DNA from: Bugula neritina
Lineage: Eukaryota; Bryozoa; Gymnolaemata; Cheilostomatida; Bugulidae
Assembly: GCA_964035545.1 (NCBI GenBank)
Contig: CAXIUT010000183.1
Span: 124,001 to 188,000, forward strand
DNA: 64,000 nt
Reading direction: 5' to 3'
The stretch's first letter is position 1, and the number at the start of each line of letters is the position of its first letter. A program made the position numbers and the translations under genes. The notes under the pieces are model-generated. The model was given only the letters and a program-made list of their open reading frames with translations. It did no database searches and was not told where the DNA came from. Below are positions 1-14,700 of the stretch, in pieces.

Positions 1-39
1 ATTGAAATACACTACAACACATTGAAATATACTGCAACA

Positions 40-56
40 TACCGGAATATATGGTA
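40..56. repeat. TACC-N9-GGTA imperfect palindrome, first of many
   Basis: A 17-bp element with outer arms TACC/GGTA interrupts the plain ACTG units throughout. In the first 3 kb examples lie at 40, 140, 280, 490, 718, 968, 1160, 1420, 1648, 1908, 2238, 2410 and 2698, so intervals are about 100-330 bp. The fifth arm position varies: G/C at 1,648-1,664 (fully paired), A/T at 140-156 (fully paired), G/T at 40-56 and 2,410-2,426, A/C at 718-734, and T/C at 968-984. In most copies it is followed by AACTACTGAAATATACT. It is the main landmark below HOR scale. No function is evident. Confidence 0.75.
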
Positions 57-202
57 AACTACTGAAATATACTGTAACACACTGAAAAATACTGCAACAT
101 ACTGAAATATACTGCGAGACATTGCAATATACTGCAACATACCAAAATATATGGTAAACTACTGAAATATACTTTAACACATTGAAAAATACTGCAACAT
201 AC

Positions 203-3200
203 TGAAATATACTGTATAACACTGAAATATACTGCAACAAACTGAAATACACTGTAACATACTGAAATAAACTGCAACATACCAAAATATATGGTAAACT
301 ACTGAAATATACTTTAACACATTGAAAAATACTGCAACATACTAAAATATACTGTAACACTGCAAGATACTGCAACATACCGAAATACACTGTAACATAC
401 TGAAACACACTGCAACATACTGCATTATACTGACATACACTGGAACATATTGAAATACACTGCAACACAATGAAATATACTGCAACATACCAAAATATAT
501 GGTAAACTACTGAAATATACTTTAACACATTGAAAAATACTGCAACATACTGAAATATACTGTAACACACTGAAATATACTGCAACATACTGAAATACAC
601 TGTAACATACTGAAATAAACTGTAACATACTGAAATACACTGCAACATCCTACAACATACTGAATTACACTGTAACATTGTGAAATACACTGCAACACAT
701 TGAAAAATACTGCAACATACCAAAATATACGGTAAACTATTGAATTATACTGTAACACATTGAAAAATACTGAAACACACTGAAATTTACTCTGACACAA
801 TGCAATATACTGTAACATACTGAATTATGCTGTAGCACACTGAAATACACTGCAACTCACTGAAATATACTGCAACATACTGAAAAACACTGTAACATAT
901 TGAAACATACTGCAACATACTACAACATATTGAAATACACTGCAACACATTGAAATATACTGCAACATACCTAAATATCCGGTAATATACTGAAATATAC
1001 TGTAACACATTGAAAAATATTGCAACATACTGAAATACACTGCAACCCACTGAAATACATCGCAAAAGACTACAACATACTGAAATATACTGTAACACAC
1101 TGAAATATCCTGCAACAAACTGAAATACACTGTAACATATTGAAATAAACTGCAACATACCAAAATATATGGTAAACTACTGAAATATACTTTAACACAT
1201 TGAAAAATACTGCAACATACTAAAATATACCGTAACACACTGCAAGATACTGCAACATACCGAAATACACTGTAACATACTGAAACACACTGCAACATAC
1301 TGCATTATACTGACTAACACTGGAACATATTGAAATACACTGCAACATCCTACAACATGCTGAAATACACTGTAACATATTGAAATACACTGCAACACAA
1401 TGAAATACACTGCAACATACCAAAATATATGGTAAACTACTGAAATATACTTTAACACATTGAAAAATACTGCAACATACTGAAATATACTGTAACACAC
1501 TGAAATATACTGCAACATACTGAAATACACTGTAACATACTGAAATAAACTGTAACATACTGAAATACACTGCAACATCCTACAACATACTGAATTACAC
1601 TGTAACATTGTGAAATACACTGCAACACATTGAAAAATACTGCAACATACCGAAATATACGGTAAACTATTGAATTATACTGTAACACATTGAAAAATAC
1701 TGAAACACACTGAAATATACTCTGACACAATGCAATATACTGTAACATACTGAAATATGCTGTAGCACACTGAAATACACTGCAACTCACTGAAATATAC
1801 TACAACATACTGAAAAACACTGTAACATATTGAAACATACTGCAACATACTACAACATATTGAAATACACTGCAACACATTGAAATATACTGCAACATAC
1901 CTAAATATCCGGTAATATACTGAAATATACTGTAACACATTGAAAAATACTACAACATACTGAAATACACTGTAACATATTGAAATACACTGCAACATAC
2001 TGAAACATACTGCGACACATTGCAATATACAGTAACATACTGAAACATGCTGTAGCACACTGAAATAGACTGCAGCTCACTGAAATATACTGCAACATAC
2101 TGAAATACACTGCTACATACTGAAATATACTGCAACATACTGCAACATACTGAAATACACTGTAACATACTGCAATACACTGCAACAAACTTCAACATAT
2201 TGAAATACACTGCAACACATTGAAATATACTGCAACATACCTAAATATACGGTAATATACCGAAAAAAAAACTGTAACAGATTGAAAAATTCTGCAACAT
2301 ACTGAAATAAACTGCAACACACTGAAATACAGCGCAAAATACTACAACATACTGAAATACACTGTAACATATTGAAATACACTGCAACACTTTGAAATAT
2401 ACTGCAACATACCGAAATATATGGTAAACTACTAAAATATACTGTAACACTTTGAGAAATAGTGCAACACACTGAAATATACTCTGACACATTGCAATAT
2501 ACTGTAACATACTGAAATATGCTGTAGCACACTGAAATACATTGCAACTCACTGAAATATACTGAAATACACTGTAACATATTGAAAAATACTGCAACAT
2601 ACTGCAACATACTGAAATACACTGTAACATACTGAAATACATTGCAAAATACTACAACATACTGAAATACACTGTAACACATTGGAATATACTACAACAT
2701 ACCTAAATATCCGGTAATATACTGAAATATACTGTAACACATTGAAAAATACTGCAACATACTGAAATACACTGCGACCCACTGAAATACATCGCAAAAT
2801 ACTACAACATACTGAAATACACTGTAACATATTGAAATACACTGCAACACATTGAAATATACTGCAACCTACAGAAATAGGTGGTAAACTACTGAAATAT
2901 ACTGTAACACATTGAAAAATACTGCAACATACTGAGATATACTGCGACACATTGCAATATACTGTAACATACTGAAATATGCTCTAGCACACTGAAATAC
3001 ACTGCAACCCACTGAAATATACTGCAACATACGGAAATACACTGCAACACATTGAAATACACTGCAACATACCAAAATAAATGGTAAACTACTGAAATAT
3101 ACTTTAACACATTGAAAAATACTGCAACATACTGAAATATACTGTAACACACTGAAATATACTGCAACATACTGAAATACACTGTAACATACTGAAATAA

Positions 3201-3341
3201 ACTGCAACATACTGAAGTACACTGCAACATCCTACAACATACTGAAATACAATGTAACATATTGAAACACACTGCAACACATTGAAATATACTGCAATGT
3301 ACCGAATTATATGGTGGACTACTGAAATATACTGTAACACA
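203..3341. repeat. Higher-order repeat, 3,552-bp family, copy 1 (internally deleted)
   Basis: This segment aligns with 3,323-6,893. From about 1,300 onward the offset is a constant 3,552 bp: the A-tract modules lie at 2,263 and 5,815, and the ACCTACAGAAATAGGTGG blocks near 2,869 and 6,421. Upstream the offset changes stepwise, 3,120, 3,122, 3,172, 3,412, then 3,552. Compared with copy 2, copy 1 therefore lacks 2 bp near 361, 50 bp near 470, 240 bp near 1,100 and 140 bp near 1,300. All but the 2-bp loss are multiples of 10. The left edge is approximate because similarity fades into the general repeat pattern around 200. Confidence 0.85.
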
Positions 3342-6300
3342 CTGAAATATACTGCAACAAACTGAAATACACTGTAACATACTGAAATAAACTGCAACAT
3401 ACCAAAATATATGGTAAACTACTGAAATATACTTTAACACATTGAAAAATACTGCAACATACTAAAATATACTGTAACACACTGCAAGATACTGCAACAT
3501 ACCGAAATACACTGTAACATACTGAAACACACTGCAACATACTGCATTATACCGACATACACTGGAACATATTGAAATACACTGCAACATCCTACAACAT
3601 GCTGAAATACACTGTAACATATTGAAATACACTGCAACTCAATGAAATATACTGCAACATACCAAAATATATGGTAAACTACTGAAATATACTTTAACAC
3701 ATTGAAAAATACTGCAATATACTGAAATATACTGTAACACACTGAAATATACTTCAACATACTGAAATACACTGTAACATACTGAAATAAACTGCAACAT
3801 ACTGAAATACACTGCAACATCCTACAACATACTGAATTACACTGTAACATATTGAAATACACTGCAACACATTGAAAAATACTGCAACATACCGAAATAT
3901 ATGGTAAACTATTGAATTATACTGTAACACATTGAAAAATACTGAAACACACTGAAATTTACTCTGACACAATGCAATATACTGTAACATACTGAAATAT
4001 GCTGTAGCACACTGAAATACACTGCAACTCACTGAAATATACTGCAACATACTGAAAAACACTGTAACATATTGAAACATACTGCAACATACTACAACAT
4101 ATTGAAATACACTGCAACACATTGAAATATACTGCAACATACCTAAATATCCGGTAATATACTGAAATATACTGTAACACATTGAAAAATATTGCAACAT
4201 ACTGAAATACACTGCAACCCACTGAAATACATCGCAAAAGACTACAACATACTGAAATATACTGTAACACACTGAGATATACTGCAACATACTGAAATAC
4301 ACTGAAACATACTGAAATAAACTGCAATATACCAAAATATATGGTAAACTACTGAAATATACTGTAACACACTGAAAAATACTGCAACATACTGAAATAT
4401 ACTGCGACACATTGCAATATACTGCAACATACCAAAATATATGGTAAACTACTGAAATATACTTTAACACATTGAAAATTACTGCAACATACTGAAATAT
4501 ACTGTAACACACTGAAATATCCTGCAACAAACTGAAATACACTGTAACATATTGAAATAAACTGCAACATACCAAAATATATGGTAAACTACTGAAATAT
4601 ACTTTAACACATTGAAAAATACTGCAACATACTAAAATATACCGTAACACACTGCAAGATACTGCAACATACCGAAATACACTGTAACATACTGAAACAC
4701 ACTGCAACATACCAAAATATATGGTAAACTACTGAAATATACTTTAACACATTGAAAAATACTGCAACATACTAAAATATACTGTAACACACTGCAAGAT
4801 ACTGCAACATACCGAAATACACTGTAACATACTGAAACACACTGCAACATACTGCATTATACCGACATACACTGGAACATATTGAAATACACTGCAACAT
4901 CCTACAACATGCTGAAATACACTGTAACATATTGAAATACACTGCAACACAATGAAATACACTGCAACATACCAAAATATATGGTAAACTACTGAAATAT
5001 ACTTTAACACATTGAAAAATACTGCAACATACTGAAATATACTGTAACACACTGAAATATACTGCAACATACTGAAATACACTGTAACATACTGAAATAA
5101 ACTGTAACATACTGAAATACACTGCAACATCCTACAACATACTGAATTACACTGTAACATTGTGAAATACACTGCAACACATTGAAAAATACTGCAACAT
5201 ACCGAAATATACGGTAAACTATTGAATTATACTGTAACACATTGAAAAATACTGAAACACACTGAAATATACTCTGACACAATGCAATATACTGTAACAT
5301 ACTGAAATATGCTGTAGCACACTGAAATACACTGCAACTCACTGAAATATACTACAACATACTGAAAAACACTGTAACATATTGAAACATACTGCAACAT
5401 ACTACAACATATTGAAATACACTGCAACACATTGAAATATACTGCAACATACCTAAATATCCGGTAATATACTAAAATATACTGTAACACATTGAAAAAT
5501 ACTACAACATACTGAAATACACTGTAACATATTGAAATACACTGCAACATACTGAAACATACTGCGACACATTGCAATATACAGTAACATACTGAAACAT
5601 GCTGTAGCACACTGAAATAGACTGCAGCTCACTGAAATATACTGCAACATACTGAAATACACTGCTACATACTGAAATATACTGCAACATACTGCAACAT
5701 ACTGAAATACACTGTAACATACTGCAATACACTGCAACAAACTACAACATATTGAAATACACTGCAACACATTGAAATATACTGCAACATACCTAAATAT
5801 ACGGTAATATACCGAAAAAAAAACTGTAACAGATTGAAAAATTCTGCAACATACTGAAATAAACTGCAACACACTGAAATACAGCGCAAAATACTACAAC
5901 ATACTGAAATACACTGTAACATATTGAAATACACTGCAACACTTTGAAATATACTGCAACATACCGAAATATATGGTAAACTACTAAAATATACTGTAAC
6001 ACTTTGAGAAATAGTGCAACACACTGAAATATACTCTGACACATTGCAATATACTGTAACATACTGAAATATGCTGTAGCACACTGAAATACATTGCAAC
6101 TCACTGAAATATACTGAAATACACTGTAACATATTGAAAAATACTGCAACATACTGCAACATACTGAAATACACTGTAACATACTGAAATACATTGCAAA
6201 ATACTACAACATACTGAAATACACTGTAACACATTGGAATATACTACAACATACCTAAATATCCGGTAATATACTGAAATATACTGTAACACATTGAAAA

Positions 6301-6893
6301 ATACTGCAACATACTGAAATACACTGCGACCCACTGAAATACATCGCAAAATACTACAACATACTGAAATACACTGTAACATATTGAAATACACTGCAAC
6401 ACATTGAAATATACTGCAACCTACAGAAATAGGTGGTAAACTACTGAAATATACTGTAACACATTGAAAAATACTGCAACATACTGAGATATACTGCGAC
6501 ACATTGCAATATACTGTAACATACTGAAATATGCTCTAGCACACTGAAATACACTGCAACCCACTGAAATATACTGCAACATACGGAAATACACTGCAAC
6601 ACATTGAAATACACTGCAACATACCAAAATAAATGGTAAACTACTGAAATATACTTTAACACATTGAAAAATACTGCAACATACTGAAATATACTGTAAC
6701 ACACTGAAATATACTGCAACATACTGAAATACACTGTAACATACTGAAATAAACTGCAACATACTGAAGTACACTGCAACATCCTACAACATACTGAAAT
6801 ACAATGTAACATATTGAAACACACTGCAACACATTGAAATATACTGCAATGTACCGAATTATATGGTGGACTACTGAAATATACTGTAACACA
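3342..6893. repeat. Higher-order repeat, 3,552-bp family, copy 2
   Basis: This is the undeleted partner of the preceding copy. It contains one class I A-tract module (A-run at 5,815-5,823), which accounts for the period being 10n+2. Match to copy 1 ends at 3,341/6,893, where copy 1 continues ACTGAAATAT and copy 2 continues ATTGCAATAT. The 3' part (from 6,421) is also the start of the 1,760-bp duplication, so the two duplication events overlap. Its layout recurs with minor changes at about 23.5-25.4 kb and 33.6-35.6 kb (offset about 18.33 kb for the former). Confidence 0.85.
4571..4850. repeat. 140-bp tandem duplication within HOR copy 2
   Basis: Positions 4,571-4,710 and 4,711-4,850 are near-identical 140-bp blocks. 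Each begins ACCAAAATATATGGTAAACT and ends ACTGAAACACACTGCAACAT. A visible difference is ACCGTAACAC in the first against ACTGTAACAC in the second. Only one such block is present in the equivalent place of copy 1 (about 1,160-1,300). The length is 7 basic 20-bp units, so the event kept the register. A 140-bp difference also separates the 3,714- and 3,854-bp HOR forms further right. Confidence 0.85.
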
Positions 6894-8180
6894 TTGCAAT
6901 ATACTGTAACATACTGAAATATGCTGTAGCACACTGAAATACACTGCAACTCACTGAAATATACTGCAACATACTGAAATACACTGCAACACATTGAAAT
7001 ATACTGCAACCTACAGAAATAGGTGGTAAACTACTGAAATATACTGTAACACATTGAAAAATACTGCAACATACTGAAATATACTGCGACACATTGTAAT
7101 ATACTGTAACATACTGAAACATACTGTAGCACACTGAAATAGACTGCAGCTCACTGAAATATACTGCATTATACTGAAAAACACTGTAACATATTGAAAC
7201 ATACTGCAACATACTACAACATATTGAAATACACTGCAACACATTGAAATATACTGCAACATACCTAAATATCCGGTAATATACTGAAATATACTGTAAC
7301 ACATTGAAAAATATTGCAACATACTGAAATACACTGCAACCCACTGAAATACATCGCAAAAGACTACAACATACTGAAATATACTGTAACACACTGAAAT
7401 ATACTGCAACATACTGAAATACACTGAAACATACTGAAATAAACTGCAATATACCAAAATATATGGTAAACTACTGAAATATACTGTAACACACTGAAAA
7501 ATACTGCAACATACTGAAATATACTGCGACACATTGCAATATACTGCAACATACCAAAATATATGGTAAACTACTGAAATATACTTTAACACATTGAAAA
7601 TTACTGCAACGTACTGAAATATACTGTAACACACTGAAATATCCTGCAACAAACTGAAATACACTGTAACATATTGAAATAAACTGCAACATACCAAAAT
7701 ATATGGTAAACTACTGAAATATACTTTAACACATTGAAAAATACTGCAACATACTAAAATATACCGTAACACACTGCAAGATACTGCAACATACCGAAAT
7801 ACACTGTAACATACTGAAACACACTGCAACATACTGCATTATACTGACTAACACTGGAACATATTGAAATACACTGCAACATCCTACAACATGCTGAAAT
7901 ACACTGTAACATATTGAAATACACTGCAACACAATGAAATACACTGCAACATACCAAAATATATGGTAAACTACTGAAATATACTTTAACACATTGAAAA
8001 ATACTGCAACATACTGAAATATACTGTAACACACTGAAATGTACTGCAACATACTGAAATACACTGTAACATACTGAAATAAACTGTAACATACTGAAAT
8101 ACACTGCAACATCCTACAACATACTGGATTACACTGTAACATTGTGAAATACACTGCAACACATTGAAAAATACTGCAAC
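6421..8180. repeat. 1,760-bp tandem duplication, copy 1
   Basis: Starts at CTACAGAAATAGGTGG and runs exactly 88 basic units to 8,180, where the same start sequence reappears. It contains no A-tract module, which is why its length is an exact multiple of 10. Two CTACAGAAATAGGTGG blocks, at 6,421 and 7,011, are included. It is the sharpest junction in the window: 8,161-8,180 and 9,921-9,940 are identical, and the sequence afterwards differs (CTACAGAAAT against ATACCGAAAT). Confidence 0.92.
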
Positions 8181-9940
8181 CTACAGAAATAGGTGGTGAA
8201 CTACTGAAATATACTGTAACACATTGAAAAATATTGCAACATACTGAGATATACTGCGACACATTGCAATATACTGTAACATACTGAAATATGCTCTAGC
8301 ACACTGAAATACACTGCAACCCACTGAAATATACTGCAACATACGGAAATACACTGCAACACATTGAAATACACTGCAACATACCAAAATAAATGGTAAA
8401 CTACTGAAATATACTTTAACACATTGAAAAATACTGCAACATACTGAAATATACTGTAACACACTGAAATATACTGCAACATACTGAAATACACTGTAAC
8501 ATACTGAAATGAACTGCAACATACTGAAGTACACTGCAACATCCTACAACATACTGAAATACAATGTAACATATTGAAACGCACTGCAACACATTGAAAT
8601 ATACTGCAATGTACCGAATTATATGGTGGACTACTGAAATATACTGTAACACATTGCAATATACTGTAACATACTGAAATATGCTGTAGCACACTGAAAT
8701 ACACTGCAACTCACTGAAATATACTGCAACATACTGAAATACACTGCAACACATTGAAATATACTGCAACCTACAGAAATAGGTGGTAAACTACTGAAAT
8801 ATACTGTAACACATTGAAAAATACAGCAACATACTGAAATATACTGCGACACATTGTAATATACTGTAACATACTGAAACATACTGTAGCACACTGAAAT
8901 AGACTGCAGCTCACTGAAATATACTGCATTATACTGAAAAACACTGTAACATATTGAAACATACTGCAACATACTACAACATATTGAAATACACTGCAAC
9001 ACATTGAAATATACTGCAACATACCTAAATATCCGGTAATATACTGAAATATACTGTAACACATTGAAAAATATTGCAACATACTGAAATACACTGCAAC
9101 CCACTGAAATACATCGCAAAAGACTACAACATACTGAAATATACTGTAACACACTGAAATATACTGCAACATACTGAAATACACTGAAACATACTGAAAT
9201 AAACTGCAATATACCAAAATATATGGTAAACTACTGAAATATACTGTAACACACTGAAAAATACTGCAACATACTGAAATATACTGCGACACATTGCAAT
9301 ATACTGCAACATACCAAAATATATGGTAAACTACTGAAATATACTTTAACACATTGAAAATTACTGCAACATACTGAAATATACTGTAACACACTGAAAT
9401 ATCCTGCAACAAACTGAAATACACTGTAACATATTGAAATAAACTGCAACATACCAAAATATATGGTAAACTACTGAAATATACTTTAACACATTGAAAA
9501 ATACTGCAACATACTAAAATATACCGTAACACACTGCAAGATACTGCAACATACCGAAATACACTGTAACATACTGAAACACACTGCAACATACTGCATT
9601 ATACTGACTAACACTGGAACATATTGAAATACACTGCAACATCCTACAACATGCTGAAATACACTGTAACATATTGAAATACACTGCAACACAATGAAAT
9701 ACACTGCAACATACCAAAATATATGGTAAACTACTGAAATATACTTTAACACATTGAAAAATACTGCAACATACTGAAATATACTGTAACACACTGAAAT
9801 GTACTGCAACATACTGAAATACACTGTAACATACTGAAATAAACTGTAACATACTGAAATACACTGCAACATCCTACAACATACTGAATTACACTGTAAC
9901 ATTGTGAAATACACTGCAACACATTGAAAAATACTGCAAC
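8181..9940. repeat. 1,760-bp tandem duplication, copy 2
   Basis: Matches 6,421-8,180 at constant offset 1,760 with only scattered substitutions. Examples are GGTGGTGAAC for GGTGGTAAAC near 8,195, ATATTGCAAC for ATACTGCAAC at 8,231 and ATGAACTGC for ATAAACTGC near 8,508. I saw no indel between the copies. The low divergence suggests this is among the more recent events in the window. After 9,940 the sequence follows the HOR type also seen from about 13,585 (offset 3,644). Confidence 0.92.
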
Positions 9941-11796
9941 ATACCGAAATATACGGTAAACTATTGAATTATACTGTAACACATTGAAAAATACTGAAAC
10001 ACACTGAAATATACTCTGACACAATGCAATATACTGTAACATACTGAAATATGCTGTAGCACACTGAAATACACTGCGACTCACTGAAATATACTACAAC
10101 ATACTGAAAAACACTGTAACATATTGAAACATACTGCAACATACTACAACATATTGAAATACACTGCAACACATTGAAATATACTGCAACATACCTAAAT
10201 ATCCGGTAATATACTGAAATATACTGTAACACATTGAAAAATACTACAACATACTGAAATACACTGTAACATATTGAAATACACTGCAACACATTGAAAT
10301 ATACTGCAACCTATAGAAATATATGGTAAACTACTGAAATATACTGTAACACATTGAAAAATACTGCAACATACTGAAACATACTGCGACACATTGCAAT
10401 ATACAGTAACATACTGAAACATGCTGTAGCACACTGAAATAGACTGCAGCTCACTGAAATATACTGCAACATACTGAAATACACTGCTACATACTGAAAT
10501 ATACTGCAACATACTGCAACATACTGAAATACACTGTAACATACTGAAATACACTGCAACAAACTACAACATATTGAAATATACTGCAACATACCTAAAT
10601 ATACGGTAATATACCGAAAAAAAAACTGTAACAGATTGAAAAATTCTGCAACATACTGAAATAAACTGCAACACACTGAAATACAGCGCAAAATACTACA
10701 ACATACTGAAATACACTGTAACATATTGAAATACACTGCAACACTTTGAAATATACTGCAACATACCGAAATATATGGTAAACTACTAAAATATACTGTA
10801 ACACTTTGAGAAATAGTGCAACACACTGAAATATACTCTGACACATTGCAATATACTGTAACATACTGAAATATGCTGTAGCACACTGAAATACATTGCA
10901 ACTCACTGAAATATACTGCAACATACTGAAATACACTGTAACATATTGAAAAATACTGCAACATACTGCAACATACTAAAATACACCGTAACATACTGAA
11001 ATACATTGCAACAAACTACAACATATTGAAATCCACTGCAACACATTGAAAGACACTGCAACACATTGAAATATACTGCAACATACCAAAATATATGGTA
11101 AACTGCTGAAATATACTTTAACACATTGAAAAACACTGCAACATACTGAAATATACTGTAACACACTGAAATATACTGCAACATACTGAAATACACTGCT
11201 AGATACTGAAATGTACTGCAACATACTGCAACATTCTGAAATACACTGTAACATACTGAAATACACTGCAACAAACCAAAACATATTGAAATACACTGCA
11301 ACACATTGAAATAGACTGCAACCTACCTAAATATACGGTAATATACCGAAAAAAAAACTGTAACAGATTGAAAAATTCTGCAACATACTGAAATAAACTG
11401 CAACACACTGAAATACACCGCAAAATACTACAACATACTGAAATACACTGTAACATATTGAAATACACTGCAACACTTTGAAATATACTGCAACATACCG
11501 AAATATATGGTAAACTACTAAAATATACTGTAACACTTTGAAAAATAGTGCAACATACTGAAATATACTGCGACACTTTGCAATGTACTGTAACATACTG
11601 AAATATGCTGTAGCACACTGAAATACACTGCAACTCACTGAAATATACTGCAACATATTGAAATACACTGCAACATCCTACAACATGCTAAAATACACTG
11701 TAACATATTGAAATACACTACAACACATTGAAATATACTGCAACATACCGGAATATATGGTAAACTACTGAAATATACTGTAACACACTGAAAAAT
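9941..11796. repeat. Linking HOR segment with the short (732-bp) A-tract pair
   Basis: Matches 13,585-about 14,220 at offset 3,644, then at 3,664 after a 20-bp deletion near 10,575. It carries a class I A-tract module (10,617) and a class IIa module (11,349), 732 bp apart. In the following 6,084-bp unit the corresponding pair (14,281 and 15,143) is 862 bp apart, so the two segments differ by 130 bp between the modules. Past 11,349 the offset to the next copy is 3,794 bp. Confidence 0.8.
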
Positions 11797-14700
11797 ACTG
11801 CAACATACTGAAATATACTGCGAGACATTGCAATATACTGCAACATACCAAAATATATGGTAAACTACTGAAATATACTTTAACACATTGAAAAATACTG
11901 CAACATACTGAAATATACTGTAACACACTGAAATATACTGCAACAAACTGAAATACACTGTAACATACTGAAATAAACTGCAACATACCAAAATATATGG
12001 TAAACTACTGAAATATACTTTAACACATTGAAAAATACTGCAACATACTAAAATATACTGTAACACACTGCAAGATACTGCAACATACCGAAATACACTG
12101 TAACATACTGAAACACACTGCAACATACTGCATTATACTGACATACACTGGAACATATTGAAATACACTGCAACATCCTACAACATGCTGAAATACACTG
12201 TAACATATTGAAATACACTGCAACACAATGAAATATACTGCAACATACCAAAATATATGGTAAACTACTGAAATATACTTTAACACATTGAAAAATACTG
12301 CAATATACTGAAATATACTGTAACACACTGAAATATACTGCAACATACTGAAATACACTGTAACATACTGAAATAAACTGCAACATACTGAAATACACTG
12401 CAAGATCCTACAACATGCTGAAATACACTGTAACATATTGAAGTACACTGCAACACAATGAAATATACTGCAACATACCAAAATATATGGTAAACTACTG
12501 AAATATACTTTAACACATTGAAAAATACTGCAATATACTGAAATATACTGTAACACACTGAAATATACTGCAACATACTGAAAAACACTGTAACATATTG
12601 AAACATACTGCAACATACTACAACATATTGAAATACACTGCAACACATTGAAATATACTGCAACATACCTAAATATCCGGTAATATACTGAAATATACTG
12701 TAACACATTGAAAAATATTGCAACATACTGAAATACACTGCAACCCACTGAAATACTTCGCAAAAGACTACAACATACTGAAATATACTGTAACACACTG
12801 AAATATACTGCAACATACTGAAATACACTGAAACATACTGAAATAAACTGCAATATACCAAAATATATGGTAAACTACTGAAATATACTGTAACACACTG
12901 AAAAATACTGCAACATACTGAAATATACTGCGACACATTGCAATATACTGCAACATACCAAAATATATGGTAAACTACTGAAATATACTTTAACACATTG
13001 AAAATTACTGCAACATACTGAAATATACTGTAACACACTGAAATATCCTGCAACAAACTGAAATACACTGTAACATATTGAAATAAACTGCAACATACCA
13101 AAATATATGGTAAACTACTGAAATATACTTTAACACATTGAAAAATACTGCAACATACTAAAATATACCGTAACACACTGCAAGATACTGCAACATACCG
13201 AAATACACTGTAACATACTGAAACACACTGCAACATACTGCATTATACTGACTAACACTGGAACATATTGAAATACACTGCAACATCCTACAACATGCTG
13301 AAATACACTGTAACATATTGAAATACACTGCAACACAATGAAATACACTGCAACATACCAAAATATATGGTAAACTACTGAAATATACTTTAACACATTG
13401 AAAAATACTGCAACATACTGAAATATACTGTAACACACTGAAATGTACTGCAACATACTGAAATACACTGTAACATACTGAAATAAACTGTAACATACTG
13501 AAATACACTGCAACATCCTACAACATACTGAATTACACTGTAACATTGTGAAATACACTGCAACACATTGAAAAATACTGCAACATACCGAAATATACGG
13601 TAAACTATTGAATTATACTGTAACACATTGAAAAATACTGAAACACACTGAAATATACTCTGACACAATGCAATATACTGTAACATACTGAAATATGCTG
13701 TAGCACACTGAAATACACTGCGACTCACTGAAATAGACTACAACATACTGAAAAACACTGTAACATATTGAAACATACTGCAACATACTACAACATATTG
13801 AAATACACTGCAACACATTGAAATATACTGCAACATACCTAAATATCCGGTAATATACTGAAATATACTGTAACACATTGAAAAATACTACAACATACTG
13901 AAATACACTGTAACATATTGAAATACACTGCAACACATTGAAATATACTGCAACCTATAGAAATATATGGTAAACTACTGAAATATACTGTAACACATTG
14001 AAAAATACTGCAACCTACTGAAACATACTGCGACACATTGCAATATACAGTAACATACTGAAACATGCTGTAGCACACTGAAATAGACTGCGGCTCACTG
14101 AAATATACTGCAACATACTGAAATACACTGCTACATACTGAAATATACTGCAACATACTGCAACATACTGAAATACACTGTAACATACTGAAATACACTG
14201 CAACAAACTACAACATATTGAAATACACTGCAACACATTGAAATATATTGCAACATACCTAAATATACGGTAATATACCGAAAAAAAAACTGTAACAGAT
14301 TGAAAAATTCTGCAACATACTGAAATAAACTGCAACACACTGAAATACAGCGCAAAATACTACAACATACTGAAATACACTGTAACATATTGAAATACAC
14401 TGCAACACTTTGAAATATACTGCAACATACCGAAATATATGGTAAACTACTAAAATATACTGTAACACTTTGAGAAATAGTGCAACACACTGAAATATAC
14501 TCTGACACATTGCAATATACTGTAACATACTGAAATATGCTGTAGCACACTGAAATACATTGCAACTCACTGAAATATACTGCAACATACTGAAATACAC
14601 TGTAACATATTGAAAAATACTGCAACATACTGCAACATACTGAAATACACTGTAACATACTGAAATACATTGCAAAATACTACAACATACTGAAATACAC

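Noticed and set aside
40-56. TACC-N9-GGTA as proven compensatory base-pair evolution of an RNA hairpin
   Set aside because: Unpaired intermediates are common and every change is explained by CpG decay, so pairing selection is not demonstrated.
2250-2271. Intrinsic transcription terminator (stem followed by homopolymer)
   Set aside because: The stem is only 5 bp and is followed by A on the plus strand. On the minus strand the T-run precedes the stem, so neither orientation has the stem-then-T order.
2238-2280. A-tract module as the tail of a retroelement insertion
   Set aside because: The A-run is nine bases and uniform. It is flanked by normal units on both sides without target-site duplication or element body, and it is copied as part of the HOR.
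12280-13236. Eight 318-codon minus-strand frames of identical length, suggesting a gene family
   Set aside because: Equal length follows mostly from HOR copying. The copies at 12,280 and 16,134 have different C-terminal parts but the same length by coincidence of stop variants.
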